Below are positions 24,101-38,000 of a stretch of 64,000 nt of DNA, piece after piece. The translations under genes were made by a program, and so were the position numbers. Within the stretch, counting starts at the first letter, position 1, and every line of letters starts with the position of its first letter. Source of the stretch: Mercurialis annua (lineage: Eukaryota > Streptophyta > Magnoliopsida > Malpighiales > Euphorbiaceae); assembly GCF_937616625.2 (NCBI RefSeq), contig NC_065572.1, positions 42,497,653-42,561,652 of the forward strand, in the 5' to 3' direction. Under the pieces are notes generated by a model, which was not told the DNA's origin, did no database searches, and worked only from the letters and a program-made list of their open reading frames with translations.

Positions 24101-27100
24101 AACGTTTTCAAACGTTACGAAACAAATCCAAATATTTCACCTTTTTAGCGATTTAAACCAAACGTTTACAAACACTACCAAACAAATCCAAATATTTCAC
24201 CTTTTTAGCAATTTAAGCCAAGCGTTTACAAACGTTATGAAATGAAACCAAACGTTTAAAACGTTATGAAACAAATTAAAACTTTTCACATTTTTAGCGA
24301 TTTAAACCAAACGTTTACAAACGTTACGAAACACAATCAAGCGTTTCACCGTTTTAGCAATTTAAGCCAAACGTTTACAAACATTACAAAACAAATCCAA
24401 GCGTTTCACCTTTTTGAGCAATTTAAGCCAAATGTTTACAAACGTTACGAAATAAATCCAAGCATTTCACCTTTTTAGTGATTTAAGCCAAACGTTCACA
24501 AACGTTACGAAACAAATCCAAACGTTTCACCTTTGTAGCGATTTAAGGCAAACGTTTACAATCGTTACGAAACAAATCCGAACGTTTGACCTTTTTAGCG
24601 ATTTAAGCCAAATGTTTACAAACGATACGAAACAAATCCAAACGCTTCACCTTTTTAGAAATTTAAGCCAAACCCTTACAAACGTTACGAAACAAATCCA
24701 AACGTTTCACCTTTTTAGCGATTTAAGCCAAACGTTTACAAACGTTACCAAATAAATATAAATTTTTCACCTTTTTAGTGATTTAAGCCAAACGTTTACA
24801 AACATGACGAAACAAATCCAAACGTTTCACCTTTTTAGCGATTTAAGGCAAATGTTTTCAAACGTTACGAAACAAATCCAAATATTTCACCTTTTTAGCG
24901 ATTTAAGCCAAACGTTTACAAACGTTACAAAACAAATCCAAATGTTTCACATTTTTAGCAATTTCAGCCAAGCGTTTACAAACGTTATGAAATGAAACCA
25001 AACGTTTAAAACGTTGTGAAACAAATTAAAACTTTTCACATTTTTAGCGATTTAAACCAAACGTTTACAAACGTTTCGAAACAAAATCAAGCTATTCACC
25101 GTTTTAGCAATTTAAGCCAAACGTTTACAAACATTACAAAACAAATCCAAGCGTTTCACCTTTTTGAGCAATTTAAGCCAAATGTTTACAAACGTTACGA
25201 AATAAATCCAAGCATTTCACCTTTTTGTAATGTAAGCCAAACGTCTACGAACATTACAAAACAAATCCAAGCGTTTCACCTTTTTAGCAATTTAAGCCAA
25301 ATGTTTACAAACATTACGAAACAAATCCAAGCGTTTAACCTTTTTAGACATTTAAGCCAAACGTTTACAAACATTACCAAACAAATCCAAGCGTTTCACC
25401 TTTTTAGCATTTTAAGCCAAAAATTTACAAACATTACGAAACAAATCCAAGAGTTTCACCATTTTAGCAATTTAAGCCAAACGTTTACAAACGTTACCAA
25501 ATAAATCCAAACGTTTCACCTTTTTAGCGATTTAAGTCAAACGTTTACAAACGTTACGAAACAGATCCAAACGTTTCACCTTTTTAGCTATTTAAGCCAA
25601 ACATTTACAATGGTTTAGGAAAAAATCCAAATGTTTCAACTTTTTAGCAATTTAAGCCAAACGTTTACAAACGTTACGAAACAAATTCAAGCATTTCACC
25701 TTTTTAGCAATTTAAGCCAAAAGTTTACAAACGTTACAAAACAAATCCAAGCGTTTCACCTTTTTAGTAATTTTAGCGAAATGTTTACAAACGTTAGCAA
25801 TTTAAGCGAAATGTTTAAAAACTTACGAAACAAATCCAAACGTTTCAATTTTTTAGCGATTTAAGCCAAACGTTTACAAATGTTACGAAATAAATCCAAA
25901 CGTTTCCCCTTTATAGCTTTATAAGCCAAACGTTTACAAACGTTACGAAACAAATACAAACGTTTCCCCTTTTTAGCGATTTAAGCCAAACGTTTACAAA
26001 CATTACTAAATAAATCCAAACGTTTCTCCTTTTTAGCAATATAAGCCGAACGTTTACAAATGTTACGAAACAAATCCAAACATTTCGCCTTTTTAGAAAT
26101 TTAAGCCAAACGTTTACGAAAATTACAAAAAAATTCAAACGTTTCCCCATTTTATCGAATTAAGCCAAACGTTTAAAACGTTACGAAACAAATCCAAACG
26201 TTTCACCTTTTGGCGATTTAAGCCAAACGTTTAAAACGTTACGAAACAAATCCAAACGTTTCGCCTTTTTAGCAATTTAAGCCAAACGTTTACGAACATT
26301 ACGAAAAAATTTCAAACGTTTCCCCATTTTATCGATTTCAGCCAAACGTTCAAAACGTCACGAAACAAATCCAAACGTTTCACCTTTTTGGCGATTTAAG
26401 CCAAACGTTTAAAACGTTGTGAAACAAATCCAAACGTTTCACCTTTTTAACAATTTATGCAAAACGTTTACAAACATTAGGAAACAAATCGAAGTGTTTC
26501 ATCTTTTTAGCGATTGAAGCCAAATGTTTACAAACGTTACGAAACAAATCGAAACATTTCACATTTTTAGCAATTTAAGCCAAACGTTTACAAATGTAAC
26601 GAAAGAAAAATTAAGTGTTTCACCTATTTTTAGCAATTTAAGCCAAACGTTTATAAACGTTATGAAACAAATCCAAACGTTTCAACTCTTTAGCAATTTA
26701 AGCAAAACGTTTACAAACGTTACGAAACAAATCCAAGCGTTTCACCTTTTTAGCAATTTAAGCCAAACGTTTACAAACATTACGAAAAAAATCCAAATAT
26801 TTCACCTTTTTAGAAATTTAAGCCAAACGTTTACAAACGGTACGAAACAAATCCAAATGTTTCACCTTTATAGCGATTTAAGCCAATCATTTATAAACGC
26901 TACGAAACAAATCCAAATGTTTCACCTTTTTAGCAATGTAAGCCAAACGTTTACAAACGTTACAAAACAAATCCAATTGTTTCAACTTTTTAGAAATTTA
27001 AACCAAACATTTACAAACGTTACGAAACAAATCCAAGCGTTTCATTTTTTTATCAATTTAAGCCAAACGTTTACAAACGTTGTGAAAAAATCCGAACGCT

Positions 27101-30100
27101 TCCTTTTTTTAGCGATTTAAGCAAAACGTTTAAAAGGTTACGCAACCAATCCAAATGTTTCACCTTTTTAGCAATTTAAGAGAAACGTTTACAACCGTTA
27201 CGAAACAAATCCAAGCGTTTCACCTTTTTAGCAATTTAAGCCAAATATTTACAAACGTTACGAAACAAATCCAAGCGTTTCACCTTTTTAGCAATTTAAG
27301 CAAAACGTTTACGAACGTTACGAAACAAATCCAAGCGTTTCACCTTTTTAGCAATTCAAGCCGAACGTTTACAACCGTTACGAAACAAATCCAAACATTT
27401 CACCTTTTAAGCGATTTAAGACAAACCTTTACAATCATTACGAAACAAATCTAAACGTTTCACCTTTTGAGCGATATAAGCGAAACGTATGCAAACGTTA
27501 CGAAACAAATCTAGACGTTTCACCTTTTTAGCTATTTAAGCAAAACGTTTACAAACGGTAAGAAACAAATCCAAATGTTTCACCTTTTGAGCGATTTAAG
27601 CCAAACGTTTACAAACGCTACGAAACAAATCCCAACGTTTTGCCTTTTTAGCAAATTAAGCCAAAGATTTACAAACGTTACGAAACAAATCCAAACGTTT
27701 CACTTTTTTTGCGATTTAAGCCAAACGTTTGCAAACGTTACGAAACAAATACAAACCTTTCCCCTTTTACCGATTTAAGCCAAAGGTTTTCAAACGTTAC
27801 GAAAGAAATCCAAATATTTCACCTTTTTAGCGATTTAAGCAACACGTTTACAAACGTTACAAAACAAATCCAAATATTTCACCTTTTTAGCAATTTAAGC
27901 CAAAAGTTTACAATCGTTACGAAACAAAACCAAACGTTTAAAACATTATGAAACAAATTAAAACGTTTCACATTTTTAGCGATTTAAGCCAAACATTTAA
28001 AAACGTTACGAAACAAAACCAAGCGTTTGACCTTTTCAGAAATTTAAGCCAAATGTATACAAACTTTACGAAACAAATTCAAGCGTTTCACCTTTTTAAC
28101 AATTTAAGCCAAACATTTACAAACGTTACCAAACAAAACCAAGCGTTTCACCTTTTTAGAAATTTAAGCCAAATGTTTACAAACATTACGAAACAAATCC
28201 AAGCGTTTCACCTTTTTAGCAATTTAAGCCAAACGTTTACAAACGTTATGAAACAAATCCAAATATTTCACCTTTTTAGCAATTTAAGCCAAACGTTTAC
28301 AAACGGTACGAAACAAATCCAAATGTTTCACCTTTATAGCGATTTAAGCCAATCATTTACAAACGATACGAAACAAATCCAAAAGTTTCACCTTTTTAGC
28401 AATGTAAGCCAAACGTTTACAAACGTTACAAAACAAATCCAATTGTTTCAACTTTTTAGCAATTTAAACCAAACATTTACAAATGTTACGAAACAAATCC
28501 AGGCGTTTCCTTTTTTTTTATCAATTTCAGCCAAACGTTTACAAACGTTGCGAAAAAATCCAAACGTTTCCTTTTTTTAGCGATTTAAGCAAAACGTTTA
28601 AAACGTTACGCAACCAATCCAAATGTTTCACCTTTTTAGCAATTTAAGCGAAACGTTTAGAAATGTTACGAAACAAATCCAAGCGTTTCACCTTTTTAGC
28701 AATTTAAGCCAAATATTTACAAACGTAACGAAACGTTACGAAACAAATCCAAACGTTTCACGTTTTAAGCGATTTAAGCCAAACGTTTACAAACTTACAA
28801 AACAAATCCAAACGTTTCCCCTTTTTAGCGATTAAAGCCAAATGTTTATAAACGCAACAAAACAAATCCAAACGTTTCCCTTTTTTAGCGATTTAAGCCA
28901 AACGTTTACAAACGTAACGAAACAAATCCAATCGTTTCATGTTGTAAGCGATTTAAGCCAAACGTTTACAAACTTACAAAACAAATCCAAACGTTTCTCC
29001 TTTTTAGCGATTAAAGCCAAACCTTTATAAACGCAACAAAACAAATCCAAACGTTTCCCCTTTTTAGCGACTTAAGCCAAACGTTTGTTTACAAACTTTT
29101 TTGAAACAAAGGTTAAGAAACAAATCTAAACGTTTCACCTTTTAAGCGATTAAAGCCCAACGTTTATAAACGTTAAGAAACAAATCTAAGCGTTTCCCCT
29201 TTTTAGATATTTAAGCCAAACGTATACAAACGTTACGAAATAAAACCAAACGTTTGAAATGTTATGAAACAAATCCAAACGTTTCACATTTTTAGCGATT
29301 TAAGCTAAATGTTACGGAACAAAACCAAACGTTTTTTTCATTTATAGCGATTTAAGCCAAACATTTACAAACGTTACGAAACAAATCAAGCGTTTCACCT
29401 TTTTAGCGATTTAAGCCAAACATTTACAAAAGTTACGAATCAAATCCAAGCGTTTCACCTTATTAGCAATTTAAGCACAACGTTTACAAACGTTACGAAA
29501 TAATACCAAACGTTAAACCTTTTTAGCGATTTAAGCCAAATCTTTAAAACGTTACGTAATAAATCCAAACGTTTACAAACATTACCGAACAAAAACAAAC
29601 GTTTCCAATTTTTAGCAATTTAAGCCAAACGTTTACAAACGTTATGAAACAAATCCAAACGTTTCACCTTTTTAGCGATTGAAGCCAAACGTTTACCAAC
29701 GTTACGAAATAAATCCAAACGTTTTCCCATTTTAGCGATTTAAGCCAAACGTTTAGAAACGTTACGAAACAAAACCAAACGTCTACAAACGTTACGAAAC
29801 AAATCCAAACGTTTACAAATGTTACGAAACAAATCTAAACGTTTCCCCATTATAGCGATTTAAGCCAAACATTTACAAACGTTACGAAACAAACCCAAAC
29901 GTTTCACCTTTTTAGAGATTTAAGCCAAACGTTTACAAACATTTACAAATGTTACGAAACAAATCCAAACGTTTACAAACATTACAGAACAAAAACAAAC
30001 TTTTTACATTTTTAGCAATTTAAGCCAAACGTTTACAAACGTTACGAAACAAATCCAAACGTTTCACGTTTTAAGCGATTTAAGCCAAACCTTTACAAAC

Positions 30101-32469
30101 TTACGAAACAAATCCAAACGTGTCACCTTTTTAGCGATTAAAGCCAAACGTTTACAAACTTTACAAAATAAAACCAAACGTTTCACCTTTTTAGCGATTT
30201 AAGCCAAACATTTGTTTACAAACTTTTTTGAAACAAACGTTTAGAAAGAAATCTAAACGTTTCACCTTTTAAGCGATTTAAGCCCAACGTTTACAAACGT
30301 TACGAAACAAATCTAAACGTTTCCCCTTTTTAGCAATTTAAGCCAAACGTTAACAAACGTTACGAAATAAAACCAAACGTTTGAAATATTATGAAACAAA
30401 TCCAAAAGTTTCACATTTTTAGCGATTTAAGCTAAACGTTACGGAACAAAACCAAACGTTTTTCTCATTTTTAGCGATTTAAGCCAAACATTTACAAACG
30501 TTACTAAACAAATACAAGCGTTTACCTTTTTAGCGATTTAAGCCAAACGTTTTCATAAGTTACGAATCAAATCCAAGCATTTCACTTTATTAGCAATTTA
30601 AGTAAAACGTTTGCAAACGCTACAAAACAAATCCAAATGTTTCACCTTTTTAGCAATTTAATCCAAATGTTTATAAACGTTACGAAATAAAACCAAACGT
30701 TTAACCTTTTTAGCGATTTATGCCTAATCTTTAAAACGTTACGAAATAAATCCAAACGTTTGCAAACATTGCCGAACAAAAACAAATGTTTCACATTTTT
30801 ATCAATTTAAGCCAAACGTTTACAAACGTTACTAAGCAAATCCAAACATTTGACCTTTTTAGCGATTGAAGACAAACATTTACAAACGTTAAGAAACAAA
30901 TCCAAACGTTTCCCCATTTTAGCGATTTAACCCAAACGTTTAGAAACGTTACGAAATAAAACCAAACGTTTACAAACGTTACGAAACAAATCCAAACGTT
31001 ACGAAACAAATCTAAACGTTTCCCCATTTTAGCGATTTAAGCCAAACATTTACAAACGTTACGAAACAAATCCAAACGTTTCACCTTTTTTGAGATTTAA
31101 GCAAAACGTTTACAAACATTTACAAATGTTACGAAACAAATCAAACGTTTACAAATATTACAGAACAAAAACAAACTTTTCACATTTTTTGCAATTTAAG
31201 CCAAACGTTTATAAACGTTACAAAACAAATCCAAACGTTTCACCTTTTTAGCGAATGAAGCCAAACGCTTACAAACGTTAAGAAACAAATCCAAACTTTT
31301 TCCCATTTTAGTGATTTAAGCCAAACGTTTTTAAAGGTTACGAAAAAAACCAAACGTTTACAAACTTTACAAAACAAATCCAAATGTATACAAACATTAC
31401 GAAACAAATCCAAACGTTTCCCCATTTAAGCGATTTAAGCCAAACGTTTACAAACATTACAAAACAAATCCAAATGTTTCACCTTTTTAGCGATTTAAGC
31501 CAAACGTTTACAAATGTTATGAAATAAATCCAAACGTTTCCCCATTTTAGCGATTCCATCCAAACGTTTACAAACGTTACGAAACAAATCCAAACGTTTT
31601 CCCTTTTGTGATTGAAGCCAAACGTTTACAAACATTACGAAACAAATCCAAACATTTCACCTTTTTAGAGATTAAAGCCAAGCGTTTACAAACGTTATGA
31701 AACAAATCCAAGCGTTTCACCTTTTTAGCAATATAAGCAAAACGATTAAAAACTTTACGAAACAAATCCAAACGTTTCACCTTTTTAGCGATTCAAGCTA
31801 AACGTTTACAAACATTAAGAAGCAAATCCAAATGTTTCCCGATTTTAGCGATTTAAGCCAAACGTTTAGAACGTTTCGAAACAAATCCAAACGTTTTGCC
31901 TTTTTAGCGATTTAAGACAAACGTTTACAAACGTTACGAAACATATCCAAACGTTACACCTTTTTAGCCATTTTTGCCAAACGTTAACAAACGTTACAAA
32001 ACAAATCCAAACGTTTTCCCATTTTAGCGATGTAAGCCAAACGTTTTGAAATCAGACCAAACGTTTCACCTTTTTAGCGATTTAAGTCAAACGTTTACAA
32101 ACGTTACGGAACAAAAACAAACGTTTCACCTTTTTAGCGATTTAAGCCAAACGTTTATAACGTTACGAAACAAATCCAAGCGTTTCACCTTTTTAGCAAT
32201 TTAAGCCAAACGTTTACAAACGTTATGAAATAAATCCAGACATTTCCCTATTTTAGCGATTTAAGCCAAATGTTTAAAACGTTACGAAAAGAATCCAAAC
32301 ATTTTCCCCTTTTAGCAATTTAAGCCAAACGTTTACAAAACGTTGCGAATTAAATCCAAACGTTTCCCCTTTTTAGTGATTTAAGCCAAACGTTTACAAA
32401 CGTTACAAAACAAATCCAAGCGTTTCACCTTTTTAGTAATTTTAGCAAAATGTTTACAAACGTTTGGAT
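21106..32469 (+). repeat. 60-bp satellite, block 3
   Basis: Roughly 190 units of the 60-bp satellite. The left two thirds are mostly CACCTTTTTAGCAATTTAAG units in which the second AAACGTTT is often changed to AAGCGTTT. From about 28740 they change to the same mixture as block 2 (CACGTTTTAAGCG, CCCCATTTTAGCG and 30-bp half units). Several long frames are open because the unit is a multiple of three; they encode a degenerate 20-residue repeat and are not supported as genes. The block ends at a rearrangement junction with retroelement C'. Confidence 0.95.
23880..25225 (+). repeat. local tandem duplication of about 0.7 kb within the satellite
   Basis: Rare variants such as AATCCGAACGTTTGACC, AATGAAACCAAACG followed by a half unit, and TTTTTGAGCAATTTAAG occur in the same order twice. 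The two sets begin near 23880 and 24570, and AATGAAACCAAACG lies at 24241 and 24991, exactly 750 bp apart. Copy II of the segmental duplication has this set once (near 44940-45540). The duplication therefore arose in copy I, or was lost in copy II, after they separated. Confidence 0.8.
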
Positions 32470-32473
32470 TTGT
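32458..32473 (-). other. inverted satellite tag at the copy I / copy II junction
   Basis: AAACGTTTGGATTTGT is the exact reverse complement of the satellite core ACAAATCCAAACGTTT. It lies between plus-oriented satellite on the left and retroelement sequence on the right. Its first eight bases are the palindrome shared with the plus-strand unit. Its last four, TTGT, overlap the start of the retroelement match (TTGTGATATTG). The arrangement suggests fold-back template switching at the breakpoint. Confidence 0.7.
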
Positions 32474-32973
32474 GATATTGAGGTTTTTATTATCGATAAG
32501 ATTCGAGCTGGTTTTGGAAGCCGCTCTAGTACAGAGTAATTGCGACTCTCAATTGAAAATTTATTATTTATTCACATTGCGTTGATTGAGTAATAGTTGG
32601 AGCACCAAGTTGTTAGGATCAGAAATTTGTGCATATATGTGGTTTATGATCGCTTATTACGAATCAGTTTCAGATTTGAAGTTCGAGGTTCGTTTTTATT
32701 TATCTTATGTGATTCAGTTGAGTTTTGTGTGTGGGAGAATTTGTATTACCTCGTTTGAATTCACCTAAGAACAACGTTATCGTTTATATGTGGTTTTTGC
32801 TTGAAGTAAGCAAGTTGTGCGTAATTATTTCTTTTAAATCTACTTGGGATTCGTTAACTCTTGATTTATGTGTTAGGAGTGGTTTTTTGTTTTTTTTTGC
32901 GCGCTGTTTCTTATTTTATTTTATTTGATTTTGTATTAAATTTGAGGACAAATTTTTAATAACATAAGAAGAA
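32470..32973 (+). mobile_element. truncated 3' internal region of retroelement C'
   Basis: Matches the last 500 bp of the internal region of C, starting at TTGTGATATTGAGG. Everything 5' of that point is replaced by satellite. It ends in the same degraded pre-PPT sequence (TTGAGGACAAATTTTTAATAAC). Confidence 0.85.
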
Positions 32974-35087
32974 TGTATTACCCCGTGTTTTTTTTTAAAA
33001 AATTTCGATGAGTTTCCGGTAATTGTTTGGATCGTTTGGGGATTCGTGGTTCGGGTTGTGTTTTGTTTAGGTTGGTTCAATGTTATTCTTTTCGCTTGGG
33101 TTGAGCTAGGCCATGAGGAATGAGATTGGCCCATGGGATTTGTCATGGCCCAGGTGATTTCAGCTTGTACGAACCAACATTTTTCTATTCCTTTTGTGTT
33201 GCAAACTGCAACTTCTTCCTTTCTTTCCTTCTATATATACTCGTTTATAAACCTAAAATTATTTGTATTGCAATATTTGTTTACTCCTTTTGGTTTATCA
33301 TTATGATTTAATCAAAGATTTTTATTTGATTATTACTGATTTGAAACCAAAAGTTCGTCTATCATTTTAATTTTTAAATTTCTAATCGATAATTTTTTTT
33401 AAATAAAAAATCTAAAGATAATATTAGTTTAGATTTTAATTAAAATTGTTTGAGTATTATAATTCGAAAATAATAATTATTTTATAACTGAACATTATCT
33501 AATTATTTGGGTAATTAACAATTGTTTTAAATCTTGGCTTGTTGTGCCAAATTGGCTAAATTATAATTTAGCCCTTAAACGTTTTATTTAAACTTATTTA
33601 AGAAAATTTTGATTTGTAACTTGGGTTACTTGAACTTTAAGCTATTGAGTTCCGTTTTAACTTTAAACTATTATTTTATCAAGGTTGTTTAATAATTATA
33701 AACTATGTTTTATAATTGGATATTATATATGGATTTTATCAAGTTATTTTTGGGATTATAAACTCTGATTTATATTTTGATAAAATATTTGGGTCGGGCT
33801 GTACTTGGGTCGCCTGACATGTGAGGTTAACTTGGTAGTTATCGATAACTCGGTTAACCCACTATTTTGGAAATTGAGTTAATTATTATTTAATATTTAT
33901 TTAAATAATGTTTTATAAAATGGATTTTAAAGTGAGAACTCAATAGACTTGTACTAATTGGGCATTATTACTTATTGGGTATTTTGTGTTTCTTTAGATT
34001 GTTTTACCCTGAAGTGTTGTTTGAGCTAGTCGTATGTGGTGTCTAGTACTTTTTAGAGTTAGGGTCCGTTTTTAATTTATTATTTATTTGTGTTTAGACT
34101 CGTCGACTGTTCGTGCTTTTGAGGCGAACCGAGTCTAGGTTGCTTGCCAGGAGTTTTCACGTGGATTAGCAAGCAACGAGTTTGCACTTACTATTTACCG
34201 CTTTATTAAGTAAATTGTTATCTTGATATATAAATATATATTGTACGTATATCTCGAACTGTTTTTCCATTATGGCTCTTAGTTGGAACATGCTACATAA
34301 TGGCATCATTAGGACTGCGTGTGCACCAGTATTGATCTATATAAGGTATGTGATATGTGGAGCGGTTGTAGCCTAGCTCTCGGTACCCAGTAGAGTAACT
34401 CGGTGCAGCTAAGCTCTCGGGACTCTGGTTATAGATTAAGTGTGGTCAGTGGTAACTCAGTGTAGCTCAGCTCTCGGGACCAGGCCTTAGAAATAAAGTA
34501 TACAAGTTTGAATTTTGTTGTTTAGGGCTCCAACTATTATACATAATGTTTATATTAAATATTTTAAAAGGGTTTTAAAGGTTTTCCAATTGATAAATAT
34601 AAATAGTGGTATGAACTCATCTCAGTATATCTGACCCTGTTGTTTTCCCAATTTTTCCAGGGTTATGATTTTTGCAAGTCAGCCGTTCTCCGATTCTTTA
34701 ATTTCTTGGAGGTTTTACTTTATATTTTAATAAAGTTATTAAACTAATTTTATTCTTAGATCACAGTAGTAAGTAGAAGTCTTGTTTTTTTTAGTACTTG
34801 TTGCCAGATTTATTAGATGGATTTAATTGCTATTTGGCATTCTTATATTAACTTGGGTTAATACGTATTTCTGCCATATTTAAGATTCAGAGTTGGCTGA
34901 GCAATTTACAATAAATGTTGTATATTATGAACTGCTAGAACTAGGCTGAAGTCTTGGTTGCCCCCGACCATTGGTTTTCTTGCATGTTTATGTATTTGTC
35001 GGTTATCCGCAAGGCTAGCTACGGGTTATAGTACAACCGTACCCATACCCTAGCGCCGGTCGCGATTCATGAAAATGCGTCGTGACA
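32974..35087 (+). mobile_element. LTR of retroelement C' (2.11 kb)
   Basis: Near-identical to the LTR at 14144-16252, sharing its deletions and its extra block. It starts TGTATTACCCCG, with one change in the terminus, and ends CGTCGTGACA. It abuts the same satellite sequence GTTACGAAATAAATAC. Two independent insertions would not share that flank, so this LTR was copied along with its surroundings. Confidence 0.9.
33232..33239 (+). promoter_or_regulatory. TATA box of LTR C'
   Basis: TATATATA in CTTCTATATATACTCG, as in LTRs A and C. Confidence 0.5.
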
Positions 35088-38000
35088 GTTACGAAATAAA
35101 TACAAACGTTCACAAACATTACGGAACAAAACAAACGTTTCCCCATTTTAGCGATTTAAGTCAAACGTTTATAAATGTTACGAAACAAAACAAAACGTTT
35201 ATATACGTTACGAAACAAATCCAAACATTTACAAACATTACGAAACAAATCCAACCGTTTTACCTTTTTAGCGATTTAAGCCAAACGTTTACAAACGTTA
35301 CGAAACAAACCCAAGCGTTTCACCTTTTTAGCAATATACGTCAAATGTTTATAAACGTTACGAAACAAATCCAAACATTTCACTTTTTTTGCGATTTAAG
35401 TCAATCATTTACAAACGTTACGAAACAAATCCAAACATTTTCCCATTTTAGCGATTTAAGCCCAACGTTTTGAAATTAAACCAAACGTTTCACCTTTTTA
35501 GCGATTTTAGTTGAACGTTTACAAATGTTGCGAAAGAAAAACAAACGTTTTACCTTTTTAGCGATTTAAGCAAAACGTTTAAAACGTTACGAAAACAATC
35601 CAAGCGTTTCACCTTTTTACAAAATTAAGCCAAAAAACGTTACGAAACAAATCCAAACGTTTCACCTTTTTAGCGATTTAAGCCAAACGTTTACAAACGT
35701 TACGAAACAAATCCAAACGTTTTTCCATTTTAGCGATTTAACCCAAACTTTTACAAACAAAACGAATAAAACATTAGGAAACAAATCCAAATGTTTCACA
35801 TTTATAGAAATTTAAGCCAAACGTTAAGAAACAATGCCAAACGTTTAGAAACATTACGAAACAATGCAAAACGTTTACAAACACTACGAAACAAATCCAA
35901 GTATTTCACCTTTTTAGCCATTTAAGCGAAACGTTTACAAACGTTACGAAACCAATCCAAGCATTTCACCTTTTTAGCAATTTAATCCAAACGTTTACAA
36001 ACGTTACGAAACAAATCCAAACGTTTCACGTTTTAAGCGATTTAAGCCAAACGTTTACAAACTTACAAAACAAATCCAAACGTTTCACCTTTTTAGCGAT
36101 TAAAGCCAAACGTTTATAAACGCAACAAAGCAAATCCAAACGTTTCCCCTTTTTAGCGATTTAAGCCAAACGTTTGTTTACAAACGTTTTTGAAACAAAC
36201 GTTAAGAAACAAATCTAAACGTTTCACCTTTTAAGCGATTTAAGCCCAACGTTTATAAACGTTACGAAACAAATTTAAGCGTTTCCCCTTTTTAGTATTT
36301 AAGCCAAACGTTTACAAACGTTACGGAATAAAACCAAACGTTTGAAATGTTATGAAATAAATCCAAACGTTTCACATTTTTAGCGATTTAAGCTAAACGT
36401 TTCGGAAAAAAACCAAACGTTTTTCTCATTTATAGCGATTTAAGCCAAACATTTACAAACGTTACGAAACAAATCAAGCGTTTCACCTTTTTAGCGATTT
36501 AAGCCAAACATTTACAAAAGTTACGAATCAAATCCAAGCGTTTCACCTTATTAGCAATTTAAGCACAACGTTTACAAACGCTACAAAACAAATCCAAACG
36601 TTTCACCTTTTTCGCGATTTAATCCAAACGTTTACAAACGATACGAAATAATACCAAACGTTTAACCTTTTTAGCGATTTAAGCCAAATCTTTAAAACGT
36701 TACGAAATAAATCCAAACGTTTACAAACATTACCGAACAAAAACAAACGTTTCCAATTTTTAGCAATTTAAGCCAAACGTTTACAAACGTTATGAAACTA
36801 ATCCAAATGTTTCACCTTTTTAGCGATTGAAGCCAAACGTTTACGAACGTTACGAAACAAATCCAAACGTTTTCCCATTTTAGCGATTTCAGCCAAACGT
36901 TTAGAAACGTTACGAAACAAAACCAAACGTTTACAAACGTTACGAAACAAATCCAAACGTTTACAAATGTTACGAAACAAATCTATACGTTTCCCCATTA
37001 TAGCGATTTAAGCCAAACATTTACAAACGTTACGAAACAAACCCAAACGTTTCACCTTTTTAGAGATTTAAGCCAAACGTTTACAAACATTTACAAATGT
37101 TACGAAACAAATCCAAACATTTACAAACATTACAAAACAAAAACAAACTTTTTACATTTTTAGCAATTTAAGCCAAACGTTTACAAACGTTACGAAACAA
37201 ATCCAAACGTTTCACGTTTTAAGCGATTTAAGCCAAACGTTTACAAACTTACAAAACAAATCCAAACGTTTCACCTTTTTAGCGATTAAAGCCAAACGTT
37301 TACATACTTTACAAAACAAAACCAAACGTTTCACCTTGTTAGCGATTTAAGCCAAACGTTTGTTTACAAACATTTTTGAAACAAACGTTTAGAAATGAAT
37401 TTAAACGTTTCACCTTTTAAGCGATTTAAACCCAACGTTTACAAACGTTACGAAACAAATCTAGACGTTTCCCCTTTTTAGCGATTTAAGCCAAACGTTT
37501 ACAAACGTTACGAAATAAAACCAAACGTTTGAAATGTTATGAAACAAATCCAAAAGTTTTACATTTTCAGCAATTTAAGCCAAACATTTACAAACGTTAC
37601 GAAACAAATACAAGCGTTTCCCCTTTTTAGCGATTTAAGCCAAACGTTTTCATAAGTTACGAATCAAATCCAAGCATTTCACCTAATTAGCAATTTAAGT
37701 AAAACGTTTACAAACGCTACAAAACAAATCCAAATGTTTCACCTTTTTAGCAATTTAATCCAAATGTTTACAAACGTTACGAAATAAAACCAAACGTTTA
37801 ACCTTTTTAGCGATTCAAGCCTAATCTTTAAAACGTTACGAAATAAATCCAAACGTTTGCAAACATTGCCGAACAAAAACAAATGTTTCACATTTTTAGC
37901 AATTTAAGCCAAACGTTTACAAACGTTACTAAACAAATCCAAACGTTTGACCTTTTTAGCGATTGAAGACAAACATTTACAAACGTTAAGAAACAAATCC

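Larger units (their letters stand above)
13641..32469 (+). repeat. segmental duplication, copy I (about 18.8 kb)
   Basis: Contains, in order, the end of retroelement C, LTR C, satellite, MITE and satellite. The same order and the same junction sequences recur from 32470 onward, offset by 18829 bp at the start. The offset changes by a few bases over the LTR and by about 230 bp at the MITE because whole satellite units were gained or lost. Copy I has no CACTA element. Confidence 0.85.

Noticed and set aside
26524..28580. Open frames of about 200 codons with a regular 20-residue repeat, and many similar ones on both strands
   Set aside because: They coincide exactly with the 60-bp satellite, occur in several frames and both strands, begin and end at random point changes, and lack introns, promoters or domains.
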